Origin: Lentisphaerota bacterium | Lineage (GTDB): Bacteria; Verrucomicrobiota; Lentisphaeria; Victivallales; Victivallaceae | Length of the DNA stretch: 41,623 nucleotides | Reading direction: 5' to 3' | Assembly: GCA_015061695.1 (NCBI GenBank) | Contig: SUWA01000012.1 | Span: 1-41,623 of the forward strand | In this document: positions 1 through 7,250 of the stretch, piece by piece | Numbering within the stretch: position 1 is the stretch's first letter | Layout: every line of letters begins with the position of its first letter | The notes under the pieces: model-generated | Told to the model about the DNA's origin: nothing | What the model saw: the letters and a program-made list of their open reading frames with translations, nothing else | The model's database searches: none | Position numbers and translations under genes: made by a program

Positions 1-326
1 ATCCAGTTGGAGGCACGGCTGGCGCCGGTAAAGCTGGGGCAGTAATAGGCTTCCGGCGTGGTTACATAGCCGCCACTGTAAAGTAATCCCCATGCAGTAT
101 AAGGTGTAACATGATACACATAGTTGTAGGTAGTTCCCGGGATCCAGTCCTTATTATCGCCGGCATACATCGTAAAACCGAGGCCGTGCTGTTTGAGGTT
201 GCCCTGACAGTTGGCACTGCGGGCGCGTTCACGCGCGGCAGAGAGAGCCGGCAGCAGCATAGCAGCGAGGATAGCGATGATGGCAATTACCACCAAGAGT
301 TCGATGAGGGTGAAATGCTTCTTCAT
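1..326 (-). CDS. Pseudopilin (prepilin-type N-terminal domain), 3' end cut by window edge
   Basis: The first 108 codons of a type II secretion/type IV pilin-like protein are visible; the C-terminus lies outside the window. The start ATG at 326 is preceded by AAAGGA and gives [15 protein letters not shown], a class III prepilin leader. It is followed by one hydrophobic helix (residues about 5-28) and the [10 protein letters not shown] stretch common to Lentisphaerota and Planctomycetota pseudopilins. Later Cys residues (about 40 and 97) and a Tyr/Gly-rich middle part fit the periplasmic head domain. Prepilin peptidase would process the leader and the protein would sit in the inner membrane or a pseudopilus. 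A strong promoter lies upstream at 404-432. What the head domain binds is not known. Confidence 0.9.
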   Translation of the reverse strand, partial: MKKHFTLIELLVVIAIIAILAAMLLPALSAARERARSANCQGNLKQHGLGFTMYAGDNKDWIPGTTYNYVYHVTPYTAWGLLYSGGYVTTPEAYYCPSFTGASRASNW

Positions 327-403
327 AATCCATTTTTCCTTTGTTTTTTTGCGGTTTAATAAGAAAAAACTATTTATTTCAACTTAATTACTGTTACTGT
401 AAT

Positions 404-432
404 AGTATACATGACTTTTAACACCTTGTCAA
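404..432 (-). promoter_or_regulatory. Sigma-70 promoter of the first pseudopilin
   Basis: On the minus strand a perfect TTGACA (432-427) is followed by a 17-bp spacer and TATACT (409-404). Transcription would start near 397, leaving a leader of about 70 nt before the ATG at 326. Confidence 0.75.
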
Positions 433-677
433 GGCTTGATGAGGTATGAGCCATAAATTTTAAGCCTCAATAACGGTTGAAAAAGTAAATATACGCTGTT
501 TTTACTTTCCAGGGGAATCGTTTCACCAAAAACACAAAAACCAATTGATTAAACGTTTTCTCCGGGTTTTAACAGATTATACAACATTTTTTCTGAAAAG
601 TCAAGGGCTGAAAAAAATTTTTTTCAGGAAAATCGTTCTCTTGCCAGACAAATCTCTGGATCACCCCACTTTTAAAG
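433..677. other. AT-rich intergenic stretch, nothing recognised
   Basis: Between the pseudopilin promoter and the secretin terminator I see no coding frame with a ribosome site, no RNA gene and no clear repeat; only A/T runs. Confidence 0.5.
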
Positions 678-720
678 CAAAAAATCCGGGCCGATGCAAT
701 AAATACTTGCATTGACCCGG
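678..720 (-). terminator. Rho-independent terminator of the secretin operon
   Basis: On the minus strand CCGGGTCAATGCAA pairs imperfectly with TTGCATCGGCCCGG across a short loop and is followed by ATTTTTT. It lies about 65 bp past the stop codon of the second secretin gene. Confidence 0.7.
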
Positions 721-783
721 AACAGTTGGCTGCAATCCGGCGAACCGCAGTCCGGCCCGCCGGAAAATCATTCAGCGCGGCAA

Positions 784-2523
784 TTACTTGCTGCGGTCTT
801 CGTCGATCAGGTACTGACGATAACCGAACGTATTGCTTTCGCCGGCCTTGGAGAGCTTCTGCTGGACTTCGCCGACCACGGCTTTGTCAGCTTCGGAGGC
901 TTCGGGCAGCAGTTCGGCCACGACCACCAGCTGCGAACGCTTGGTTGATTCGCTTTCCGTCGAGAAGAGCCAGCCCAGCAGCGGCAGATCTTTCAGGATC
1001 GGTACGCCGCCGGAAACCTGCACCACACTGCGTTTTTCGATGCCGCCGATGACCAGTTTGGTACCTTCGTTGGCGATGGTGAAATCGGTGTCAATCTTGG
1101 CGCCGTCCTGAATACGGGGGCTGCCGTCGGAGTTGTAACCGATCAGCGAGGAGTTGTTGATCACCACATTCAGCGTGGTAGCTTTGGTGTTGATCGAAGG
1201 CGTCATGCTCATGGTAAAACCGAACTGGCTGGCTTCGGTATTGACCGTTACGCCGCTTTTGTGGCCAATGCCCACGGGCTGCAAGGCAGCTTCGATTTCC
1301 GGAGCAATGATATCGGCTTCGGCCACCAGACCCAACACCTGACCGCCGGCAACAAACCGGGCGGCCGATTTGCGGTCGACCCGCAGCGTGTATTCGTAAG
1401 TGCCTTTGCCCATCTTGATGACGGTGATATCGGCCGTTGCGTTAAGCGAAATCGCGGCGCCGTCGCGGTCCTTGGCGATAACACTGCCGGCCGGAACATT
1501 CGTTACGGTGTAGGCTTCGGTAATACTGTTGTCTGCCACCGGAGCAGTTTTGACCGTAAAGACCGAGGTCGTTTTGGCCACTTGCGCCGTGGTATTGTTG
1601 CGCAGCATAAGTTCCGAAGTATGCACCACTCTGGCTTTGCCCTTGCTGGTCAGGAAGTCGAGGTATTTGGTGTTCCATTTGGGATTGAACTGGAAATAGC
1701 TGGTGTTGTTCCAACCGCCGTTGCGCACCAGATCCACGCCATTGTGGTTGTTGGCAAAACGGCCGCCGGCACTGAAGAAATCAATACCGTCGTTGTTTTT
1801 CCAAGCCTGGAAATCCAGACCCAGTTTGGTATCGTTTTCCGCATAGAGTTCGTACACAGTGATCTTGGCACGGATCTGCGGATAGGGTTTGTCGTAATCA
1901 GCCAGCACTTCGCCGATGGTTCTGCGCGAGAACGGAGCGGTGTTGAAGAAGATCAGGTTCAAGCCCGGATCGTTGACCAGCACGTCGGTACCGCCGACAT
2001 TGTTCATCACCGGATCTTTGCTGTACGCACCGATAGCATCCACCATGCTCATAAGCTCCAGCGACGAACGGTATTTGGGGCTGTAAACATAGGTCTTGCG
2101 GCCGGAGCTGGAAACCAGTTTGGGCTGGTCGAGTTCGCGGATGATCGAGTCGATGCCCTGCGCGCCGGGCTGATCGGCAAAACGGTAATCTTCGGCCGAA
2201 ACCAGCAGAATGCTGGTTCCGTCGGTGAATTTTACCGCTTCGACGTTGGTGTTGTCGCCATCGACCTTGCGGGTCTGCACGATACTGCGCAGATAAGAGC
2301 GCAGTTCGTAGGGATCAACATGTTTGATAACATAGGCTTTGGTAAAGACGCTGGGGTCGGCATTATCGCGGACAAAATGCACCACATCGGTGTCGCTTTT
2401 GACCGTAACGTTGAGCCGGGCGTCGATCGAGCTGTTTTCATAAGGAGCCGCCGCACCGCCGCCGATAGCATTAGCACCGGCAAAAAGTGTTGCAGCAAAA
2501 GCAGTTACAATATACTTTTTCAT
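784..2523 (-). CDS. Secretin-like outer-membrane protein (type II/III secretion family), second of pair
   Basis: A 579-residue secreted protein with signal peptide (MKKYIVTAFAATLFAGANA). Residues about 60-130 and 140-210 look like secretin N-type domains (AYVIKHVDPYELRSYLRSI; NLIFFNTAPFSRRTIGEVL). The C-terminal part is a secretin beta domain, best shown by GGVPILKDLPLLGWLF (about 505-520) followed by a strand ending in VVVAELLP. Such proteins form multimeric gated channels in the outer membrane. It is shorter than a typical GspD and has a 39-residue tail with a charged end. The gene lies 22 bp after the other secretin gene, with its own AAAAGG ribosome site, so the two are cotranscribed. No ATPase, platform protein or GspC-like gene is nearby. 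Confidence 0.85.
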   Translation of the reverse strand: MKKYIVTAFAATLFAGANAIGGGAAAPYENSSIDARLNVTVKSDTDVVHFVRDNADPSVFTKAYVIKHVDPYELRSYLRSIVQTRKVDGDNTNVEAVKFTDGTSILLVSAEDYRFADQPGAQGIDSIIRELDQPKLVSSSGRKTYVYSPKYRSSLELMSMVDAIGAYSKDPVMNNVGGTDVLVNDPGLNLIFFNTAPFSRRTIGEVLADYDKPYPQIRAKITVYELYAENDTKLGLDFQAWKNNDGIDFFSAGGRFANNHNGVDLVRNGGWNNTSYFQFNPKWNTKYLDFLTSKGKARVVHTSELMLRNNTTAQVAKTTSVFTVKTAPVADNSITEAYTVTNVPAGSVIAKDRDGAAISLNATADITVIKMGKGTYEYTLRVDRKSAARFVAGGQVLGLVAEADIIAPEIEAALQPVGIGHKSGVTVNTEASQFGFTMSMTPSINTKATTLNVVINNSSLIGYNSDGSPRIQDGAKIDTDFTIANEGTKLVIGGIEKRSVVQVSGGVPILKDLPLLGWLFSTESESTKRSQLVVVAELLPEASEADKAVVGEVQQKLSKAGESNTFGYRQYLIDEDRSK

Positions 2524-2545
2524 AATGATTCAATGCCTTTTCAAA

Positions 2546-3919
2546 TTACTTTTTGCAGATTTCGTCAAATTCGGCGATCACACCCGGATCCATATTTTCG
2601 TTGTAGACCACCGGCACGGCGCGGGCGGTTACGATCATACGGGTAACTTCGGTGTTTTCAGTCGTGGTTCCGAAAATGTATTTGAGTACGGGCACTTCGC
2701 AGAGGAAAGGCACGCCGATGGTCTGTTCGACCGTGCTGGTGCGGTTCCAGGTGGCAATGATCTGTTCATCGTTGAACTTCAAAGTCGAGCAGGAGGTGAT
2801 CGCTTCGGTTTCCTGCAGTTCCACGCCCAGATTGTTGCGTTCGACCACGTTGGAGTTGGTCAGATCGTAGTTGAAGTTCACCACGCCGTCTTTGCCGGCG
2901 GTGATAACAGTGTCGGTAATCGCGATCGCCATCGAAGCGCTTTCGCCGGCCGTAACACTGGTAACATGATCGGCATCTTTAACGATGTTCTGATATTCCG
3001 GAGCAAATTCCACCTTGAAGCTCTTGCCGGGTACGTTGGCCACCAGCACATTGGCCGAGCTGCTGACCGTGGCTTTGCCGTTCTGCTGCAGCATACGGAT
3101 AAAGCTCATATCAAACGCCGGAGCAGTGTAGAATCCGCCGAAGCCGTAAGTGGCAGTACCCAGCAGTTCGGTACCGGTGTCGGCCAGAGTTTCCATAATA
3201 TATTCGGCCGTGTGCATACTCAAAGCATTGTATCCGACATTAAAAAGATTCATGCCCGGACCGTTTTTCCACGAAAGATAATCAATACCGATATCCTTGA
3301 GGTCGCTGTCGCGGACTTCGTAAACCGTCAGCACGATGCGCGCTGCCGGAGCGGGTTTATCCAGCCACGCGAGTTTGGTCTTGATGTCATCTACCGTGGC
3401 CGGGGTATCTTTGAAGTAGAACATGTTGCGCTGGGCGTCGAACCGCACCGAGCTGTCCTGCGCCCCGCTGGAAACTTCGCCCTTTACAATAATATCCAAC
3501 ATGCTTTCGGTGGCGCGGAACTGCGGCTGATAGTAACCGACTGCAATCCCGTTGCCGGTAATGTTGGAGTGAGCATCGAACTTGGCGTTGCGGTCAAGCG
3601 CCGCAACGATGTCGTCCACATACGGGATCATTTTGATACCGGTGGAAACGATCAGCAGCTGGCGGTTGCGTTCGGCATCCGACACTGTCGATACGTTCGA
3701 TTCGCGGCAGTAACGCACGACCGCGCTGCGCACAAACGGTGCCACGTCAGCGGCCTTGGTGTACTTGAGAACATATATTTTTGATGCCATGTCTTTCTGG
3801 GCATCGTCTTCGATGAAGGTGATTTTCTGAACCTTCTCTGCGGCCTGAACCTCTGTGTAAAGAGTCAGCGCGCCGGCTGCCGCCAGCAAAACAGCGCATT
3901 TTTGAATCCAAGGATTCAT
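2546..3919 (-). CDS. Secretin-like outer-membrane protein, first of pair
   Basis: A 457-residue protein with a signal peptide ending near VQA-A (about residue 26). Residues about 45-110 form a secretin N-type domain (KIYVLKYTKAADVAPFVRS; QLLIVSTGIKMIPYVDDI). The C-terminus carries the secretin signature GVPFLCEVPVLKYIFG (about 402-417) followed by a strand (RMIVTARAVPV). It is divergent from and shorter than its downstream neighbour, so the pair is not a recent duplication. The start ATG at 3919 has AGGGAGA at a good distance. Both may build one hetero-oligomeric or two specialised channels; a link to the many pseudopilins is an inference from proximity. Confidence 0.8.
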   Translation of the reverse strand: MNPWIQKCAVLLAAAGALTLYTEVQAAEKVQKITFIEDDAQKDMASKIYVLKYTKAADVAPFVRSAVVRYCRESNVSTVSDAERNRQLLIVSTGIKMIPYVDDIVAALDRNAKFDAHSNITGNGIAVGYYQPQFRATESMLDIIVKGEVSSGAQDSSVRFDAQRNMFYFKDTPATVDDIKTKLAWLDKPAPAARIVLTVYEVRDSDLKDIGIDYLSWKNGPGMNLFNVGYNALSMHTAEYIMETLADTGTELLGTATYGFGGFYTAPAFDMSFIRMLQQNGKATVSSSANVLVANVPGKSFKVEFAPEYQNIVKDADHVTSVTAGESASMAIAITDTVITAGKDGVVNFNYDLTNSNVVERNNLGVELQETEAITSCSTLKFNDEQIIATWNRTSTVEQTIGVPFLCEVPVLKYIFGTTTENTEVTRMIVTARAVPVVYNENMDPGVIAEFDEICKK

Positions 3920-4208
3920 AGGATTTTCTCCCTGTTGTTAATGGTTTATCCCATCCGACTTTAATTGATGACAATACCAAAAAAGCAAGCACAGATACTG
4001 CAACAGGAGAAATCGGCCCCAAAACAAACGGCGGTACAACACTGCAAGTGCATCCGGCAAATCATGTTCCGGGCAGCACAGTATGCGACCGTTTTTTTGG
4101 TTTTTACATCAACAGCGGATCTCTTCTGTGGTGGTATTTGCCTTGCAGTCCGGCACCGTCCTGAATACAGCCTTCCCCCATGAAAGGCCACATTCCCAAC
4201 ACCTGATA
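3920..4208 (-). promoter_or_regulatory. Long 5' leader of the secretin operon
   Basis: About 280 nt separate the predicted transcription start from the ATG at 3919. I recognise no known riboswitch class and no convincing leader peptide. The single long frame here (Cys-rich, no ribosome site) looks spurious. The length alone suggests post-transcriptional control. Confidence 0.35.
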
Positions 4209-4236
4209 AATATAGCACATATAAGGATCTTTGCAA
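4209..4236 (-). promoter_or_regulatory. Promoter of the secretin operon
   Basis: On the minus strand TTGCAA (4236-4231), a 16-bp spacer and TATATT (4214-4209) form a plausible sigma-70 promoter. Confidence 0.55.
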
Positions 4237-4404
4237 GTTAGATTTGTCTAATTGATTAAAAAATATCGAAAAAAATTAAAAATCCGGGAGAAAAACCACT
4301 GAAAACGTTGTCTAAATATTTTTATTTTGGCAATTTTCCGGCTGATCGGACAAATCGTACGAAGCAGAGTATCCGGCTGGCAACCGGAAAAAAAGACAAA
4401 AAAA

Positions 4405-4590
4405 TGGTACGCCCACGGGGACTCGACAAAGCGGCGGAGCCGCTGCCGAGCCAGCCGGAACATCCGGCTGGCAACCCCACAAAAAAGTCCGCGTGAAAAG
4501 CGGATCATTTATCCGCTTTTTGCAGCAAAGCGGCCGGAATTGAACAAAAAAACCCCTCGAAATTTATTTCAGAGGGGATTTTTGTGAAAT
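4405..4590 (-). repeat. tRNA-Lys 3'-end repeat, copy A (distal)
   Basis: Bases 4405-4426 are identical to the last 22 nt of the tRNA-Lys gene (T-loop to CCA). They are followed in the + direction by the same 160-bp sequence as copies B and C: a hairpin of CCAGCCGG/CCGGCTGG, a GCGGAT/ATCCGC hairpin with T-run (4500-4516) and a CCCCTC...GAGGGG hairpin (4553-4577). The A-rich linker before the repeat is also shared (from about 4381). After 4590 similarity to the other copies stops abruptly. This is the expected look of a duplicated attachment site at a tRNA 3' end. Confidence 0.85.
4553..4577. terminator. Bidirectional terminator inside repeat copy A
   Basis: CCCCTCGAAAT and its complement flank a 2-3 nt loop, with A-run on the left and T-run on the right, so it can work on both strands. 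The same element recurs at 6122-6146 and 6361-6385, where the last copy would end the tRNA-Lys transcript. Confidence 0.7.
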
Positions 4591-4639
4591 TTTGAGTCAA
4601 TATTTCTGATGTTAAAAACACTCAGAAACGCATCTAAAA

Positions 4640-4710
4640 GAGTGATCACGCGCCGCATGTAATTCGGTTCCACGAATTGCGCCAAGTCGCGCCAGATCAC
4701 CTGCGATCAC
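4640..4710. repeat. Imperfect hairpin downstream of the Fic gene
   Basis: AATTCG and CGAATT form a perfect small stem within a larger imperfect inverted repeat whose outer arms are GTGATC and GATCAC. There is no T-run next to it. It may be a terminator-like structure or the scar of an element end. Confidence 0.35.
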
Positions 4711-4730
4711 TTAAAAATACCGCCTCTTGA

Positions 4731-5618
4731 TTAAATCACTTCGTTAGCATCTTCTTCATAATAGTAAGAGTAGTCAATACCCTTCATGAACATTTCGCGG
4801 TCGTTGATCTTGTCGGTCAGAGCTGCTTCAAGTAAAGATTTCAGAGCAGAAGCATTTACCACGCTTTCACGCATTGCTTCCAGATACGAATTTTTGTTGA
4901 CAATGCTCCAATCAATGCACTTTTTCAAAGATCGCTTGAGCATTAAATCCAACCAGATTCTGGTGCTGCGACCGTTGCCTTCCATAAAAGGATGTGCTAC
5001 ATTCATTTCCACATACTTGGCAATGATTTCCTCGAAAGAATTTTCAGGCATTTTTTCGATGTTTGGCAATATTGAGTCAAAATAAAGAGCATTGGCAAAA
5101 GTAAAACCGTCTTTGCTGATATTTTTGGAGCGGATTTGACCTGCAAACTCATAAAGACCACCGAAAATGTAAGCATGAATCTGCTGCAAGCACTTGATTG
5201 TACCAGGATCCAGAGTAGTAAGTAACCCGCTTTCAAAGAGAGCGTAAGCCTTTTTCTTGCTTTGACCATCAACGGTATTTTCGCTGTAAAGGAACCAGTC
5301 AAGAAACTTGGCAGCTTTGTTATTGGGAAAGTTTTTTGCCAGTTCCACAATACCATTGCTGTCAAAGCAGTCAGTCAACCGCTTCTTGCCATCGGGTGCG
5401 GTTAATTTCAACTGGTTAGTGCTGCTAACCAGTTCAGGATTATCTTTCTTCAGCTTGTTTTTGAGATACTTCCAGTAGTTGCGGTTCTTGGTATAATCAG
5501 ATTGCTCATTCAGCACAGCGACAATATCGACAGCAGCAAAGAACCATTGGGAAGTGCTTTCATCCCAAACCGCTCTGACCTCCCGGTCATTAAAAAATCT
5601 GATGGATATTTTAGACAT
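4731..5618 (-). CDS. Bro-N domain / Fic domain fusion protein (class III-like AMPylase)
   Basis: A 295-residue protein with two parts. Residues about 1-110 resemble the Bro-N domain of phage antirepressors ([20 protein letters not shown], then a K/R-rich stretch and [13 protein letters not shown]). Residues about 125-295 are a Fic domain with the complete active-site motif [12 protein letters not shown] (209-220), whose His and phosphate-binding residues are intact, so nucleotidyl transfer (usually AMP from ATP to a protein hydroxyl) is expected. The C-terminal SYYYEE (284-289) matches the class III inhibitory helix S-x-x-x-E-G/N except for its last residue, where Glu replaces Gly/Asn. No antitoxin gene lies beside it; self-inhibition would replace one. 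It is cargo between tRNA-derived repeats and is AT-richer than the flanking genes, suggesting transfer. The ribosome site is weak. Confidence 0.88.
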   Translation of the reverse strand: MSKISIRFFNDREVRAVWDESTSQWFFAAVDIVAVLNEQSDYTKNRNYWKYLKNKLKKDNPELVSSTNQLKLTAPDGKKRLTDCFDSNGIVELAKNFPNNKAAKFLDWFLYSENTVDGQSKKKAYALFESGLLTTLDPGTIKCLQQIHAYIFGGLYEFAGQIRSKNISKDGFTFANALYFDSILPNIEKMPENSFEEIIAKYVEMNVAHPFMEGNGRSTRIWLDLMLKRSLKKCIDWSIVNKNSYLEAMRESVVNASALKSLLEAALTDKINDREMFMKGIDYSYYYEEDANEVI

Positions 5619-5767
5619 TTACTTTATTAAATCCGTCTTTTAGATTAAATTGTAATATACCACGGCAAAAGCATTTTTCAAAAAAAATAAAAAATCAATG
5701 CCATATTATTTAAAAATAAATCAGACGACTCTTTTATTGAAGTCGCCTGATTGGTTATCGAAGTTTT

Positions 5768-5863
5768 TTACGCTGCAAGAATCTGGTGTACGCGCGTTTT
5801 GCTGATGCCACACTCTTTGGCAATGGCTGCCATTGATAAACCTTGTTCGCGCAGTTGCTTTAC
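5768..5863 (-). pseudogene. C-terminal HTH remnant of a resolvase-type recombinase
   Basis: Thirty-two codons end in a stop (5768-5770) and encode KQLREQGLSMAAIAKECGIS followed by KTRVHQILAA. This is the typical C-terminal helix-turn-helix of serine resolvases/invertases (a/e-G-l-S...IA...GIS...V..IL). The frame is closed upstream by a stop at 5864-5866 and there is no start, so only the tail of the gene survives. It probably records the enzyme that mobilised this island. A short HTH tail from a transposase cannot be excluded. Confidence 0.6.
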
Positions 5864-5967
5864 TTACAATTGTGGTTACATGCCGGTATCTATTGAGAAT
5901 TTTTTATAAAGACAAAAAAATAACACCAGCTGCAACTCATTGAGTTTACTGATGTTATTACTTACAA
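5860..5967. repeat. 10-bp direct repeats flanking an 88-bp insert with a hairpin
   Basis: TTACTTACAA occurs at 5860-5869 and again at 5958-5967. The enclosed DNA contains an inverted repeat AATAACACCAG (5919-5929) / CTGATGTTATT (5949-5959, one mismatch). The arrangement resembles a very small insertion with target duplication, and the left copy carries the stop that closes the recombinase remnant. Confidence 0.3.
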
Positions 5968-5972
5968 AAAAA

Positions 5973-6210
5973 TGGTACGCCCACGGGGACTCGACAAAGC
6001 GGCGAAGCCGCTGCCGAGCCAGCCGGAATATCCGGCTGGCAACCCCACAAAAAAGTCCGCGTGAAAAGCGGATCATTTATCCGCTTTTTGCAGCAAAGCG
6101 GCAAGAATTGAACAAAAAACCCCCCTCGAAATTTATTTCAGAGGGGATTTTTGTGAAATCCATGCAGCGGACTTTTGACTCTCGCAACCGGAAAAAAAAG
6201 ACAAAAAAAA
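5973..6210 (-). repeat. tRNA-Lys 3'-end repeat, copy B (238-bp unit)
   Basis: Starts with the tRNA 3' end (5973-5994), then the same hairpins and terminators as copy A, then the linker to copy C (GCGGACTTTTGAC, CGCAACCGG, A-runs). The unit is exactly 238 bp to the next tRNA fragment. Confidence 0.85.
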
Positions 6211-6448
6211 TGGTACGCCCACGGGGACTCGACAAAGCGGCGTAGCCGCTGCAGAGCCAGCCGGAACATCCGGCTGGCCCCCCCCCCCAAAAAAGTCCGC
6301 GTGAAAAGCGGATCATTTATCCGCTTTTTGCAGCAAAGCGGCAGGAATTGAACAAAAAAACCCCTCGAAATTTATTTCAGAGGGGATTTTTGTGAAATCC
6401 AAGCAGCGGACTTTTGACGTTCGCAACCGGAAAAAAAGACAAAAAAAA
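6211..6448 (-). repeat. tRNA-Lys 3'-end repeat, copy C (238-bp unit, contains poly-C tract)
   Basis: Starts with the tRNA 3' end (6211-6232) and runs 238 bp to the intact tRNA. It differs from copies A and B by point changes and by an 11-base C run (6278-6288) where the others read CAACCCCAC. It includes the GCGGAT/ATCCGC and CCCCTC/GAGGGG terminators directly downstream of the tRNA gene. Confidence 0.85.
6361..6385 (-). terminator. Terminator of the tRNA-Lys transcript
   Basis: On the minus strand CCCCTC...GAGGGG with an AT-rich inner stem is followed by a run of seven T. It is the first strong intrinsic terminator after the tRNA 3' end, about 60 nt downstream. Confidence 0.65.
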
Positions 6449-6524
6449 TGGTACGCCCACGGGGACTCGAACCCAGGACCCAATGATTAAGAGTCATTTG
6501 CTCTACCAACTGAGCTATGGGCGC
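6449..6524 (-). tRNA. tRNA-Lys (anticodon CUU)
   Basis: A complete 76-nt cloverleaf with encoded CCA: acceptor GCGCCCA/TGGGCGT (one G-U pair at the end), D arm GCTC/GAGC, anticodon stem AATGA/TCATT with loop CTCTTAA, T loop TTCGAGT. The anticodon CUU reads AAG. The T stem CTGGG/CCCCG has a T-C mismatch at position 50:64. That is unusual and may mean the 3' end was exchanged when an element integrated here. Confidence 0.95.
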
Positions 6525-6559
6525 ACATAAATGCAATCCGTATTCCGGACTACTTGATT

Positions 6560-6588
6560 AATTTAACTCCAAAATAAAGTTTTGTCAA
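6560..6588 (-). promoter_or_regulatory. Promoter of tRNA-Lys
   Basis: TTGACA (6588-6583), 17-bp spacer, TAAATT (6565-6560) on the minus strand, about 36 bp ahead of the mature tRNA 5' end. Confidence 0.65.
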
Positions 6589-6658
6589 GTTTTATTGCTA
6601 AAAAAATCCGCAGAAAACCAATAATTTTGTAAAAAAGGTGTTTTTTTACCCGGTTTGA

Positions 6659-7000
6659 GTGCGAAAATTCTTTAAACTGGCCCGTAAAATAAAATTTTAT
6701 CTGGAATGCAACTTTTTCAAGATAATGAATTGCTCCGAAATTTGCGATAAGTTGGAAATCAACCGTTCTTACGCTTCGCAGATATTCAGTCGGGATTTCG
6801 GTATTACGATGAACAAATATCTGATGAATTTGCGAATTGATGCTGCCCGGAAGTTGCTTTCAAGTCCGGAGGATTTGAAAATAGCCGATATTGTCCGGTG
6901 TTGCGGATTCCATGATTCCGGATATTTCAGCAGAGTATTCCGCCGGCATACAGGTAAAACACCGATAGAATACCGTAAAAAACATATTGAAGTTTTGTGA
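6659..7000 (+). pseudogene. Truncated AraC-family regulator (DNA-binding domain only)
   Basis: A 113-codon frame opening with GTG right after an in-frame stop. Residues about 12-110 contain both helix-turn-helix motifs of the AraC C-terminal domain (ICDKLEINRSYASQIFSRDF; IADIVRCCGFHDSGYFSRVF, then R-x-x-G-x-x-P-x-x-Y-R). The N-terminal ligand-binding domain normally 150-200 residues long is absent and no good ribosome site precedes the GTG, so this is most likely a 5'-truncated gene left next to the tRNA integration hot spot. A stand-alone HTH activator is the alternative. An internal ATG at 6725 would give an even shorter product. Confidence 0.7.
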
Positions 7001-7250
7001 TTTTTTCAATGCAGATCTTTCAAAACAGCTGAAGATGTTCGGGATCTTCAATGAAAAAATTTCAAGCTCAACAGCTTGTCCTGAATGGTGGAGCAGGGCA
7101 GTTAAAGATCTTACTTTTACGGAAAAATTTCATCTTCATAGGCAGGATGATCAACTATTTTCCGAACCTCCCGTTTGATCAATTGATTGGTCTGCTTTTG
7201 CATAATTTGTTCAGTGTTTGTAGAGCAGCAAAAGTTGAGCTTGGGCTTTT
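7001..7250. other. Intergenic stretch, no convincing gene
   Basis: Short frames exist on both strands, e.g. a 28-codon minus frame reading RKIVDHPAYEDEIFP, but none has a ribosome site or recognisable relatives. No clear terminator for the glycan cluster was seen here. Confidence 0.4.

Noticed and set aside
1261-3784. Two long plus-strand frames (461 and 419 codons) opposite the secretin genes
   Set aside because: They are antisense shadows of well-supported secretin genes, with no ribosome sites or recognisable domains.
3920-4208. Riboswitch in the secretin leader
   Set aside because: I compared it by eye with c-di-GMP and cobalamin consensus patterns and found no convincing match.
3961-4236. 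A 91-codon Cys-rich minus frame in the secretin leader
   Set aside because: No ribosome site, odd composition, and it covers the predicted promoter.
4405-6448. Reading the spaced repeats near the tRNA as a CRISPR array or integron attC sites
   Set aside because: Units are 238 bp with nearly identical content, start with a tRNA 3' end, and no Cas, IntI or attC core is present.
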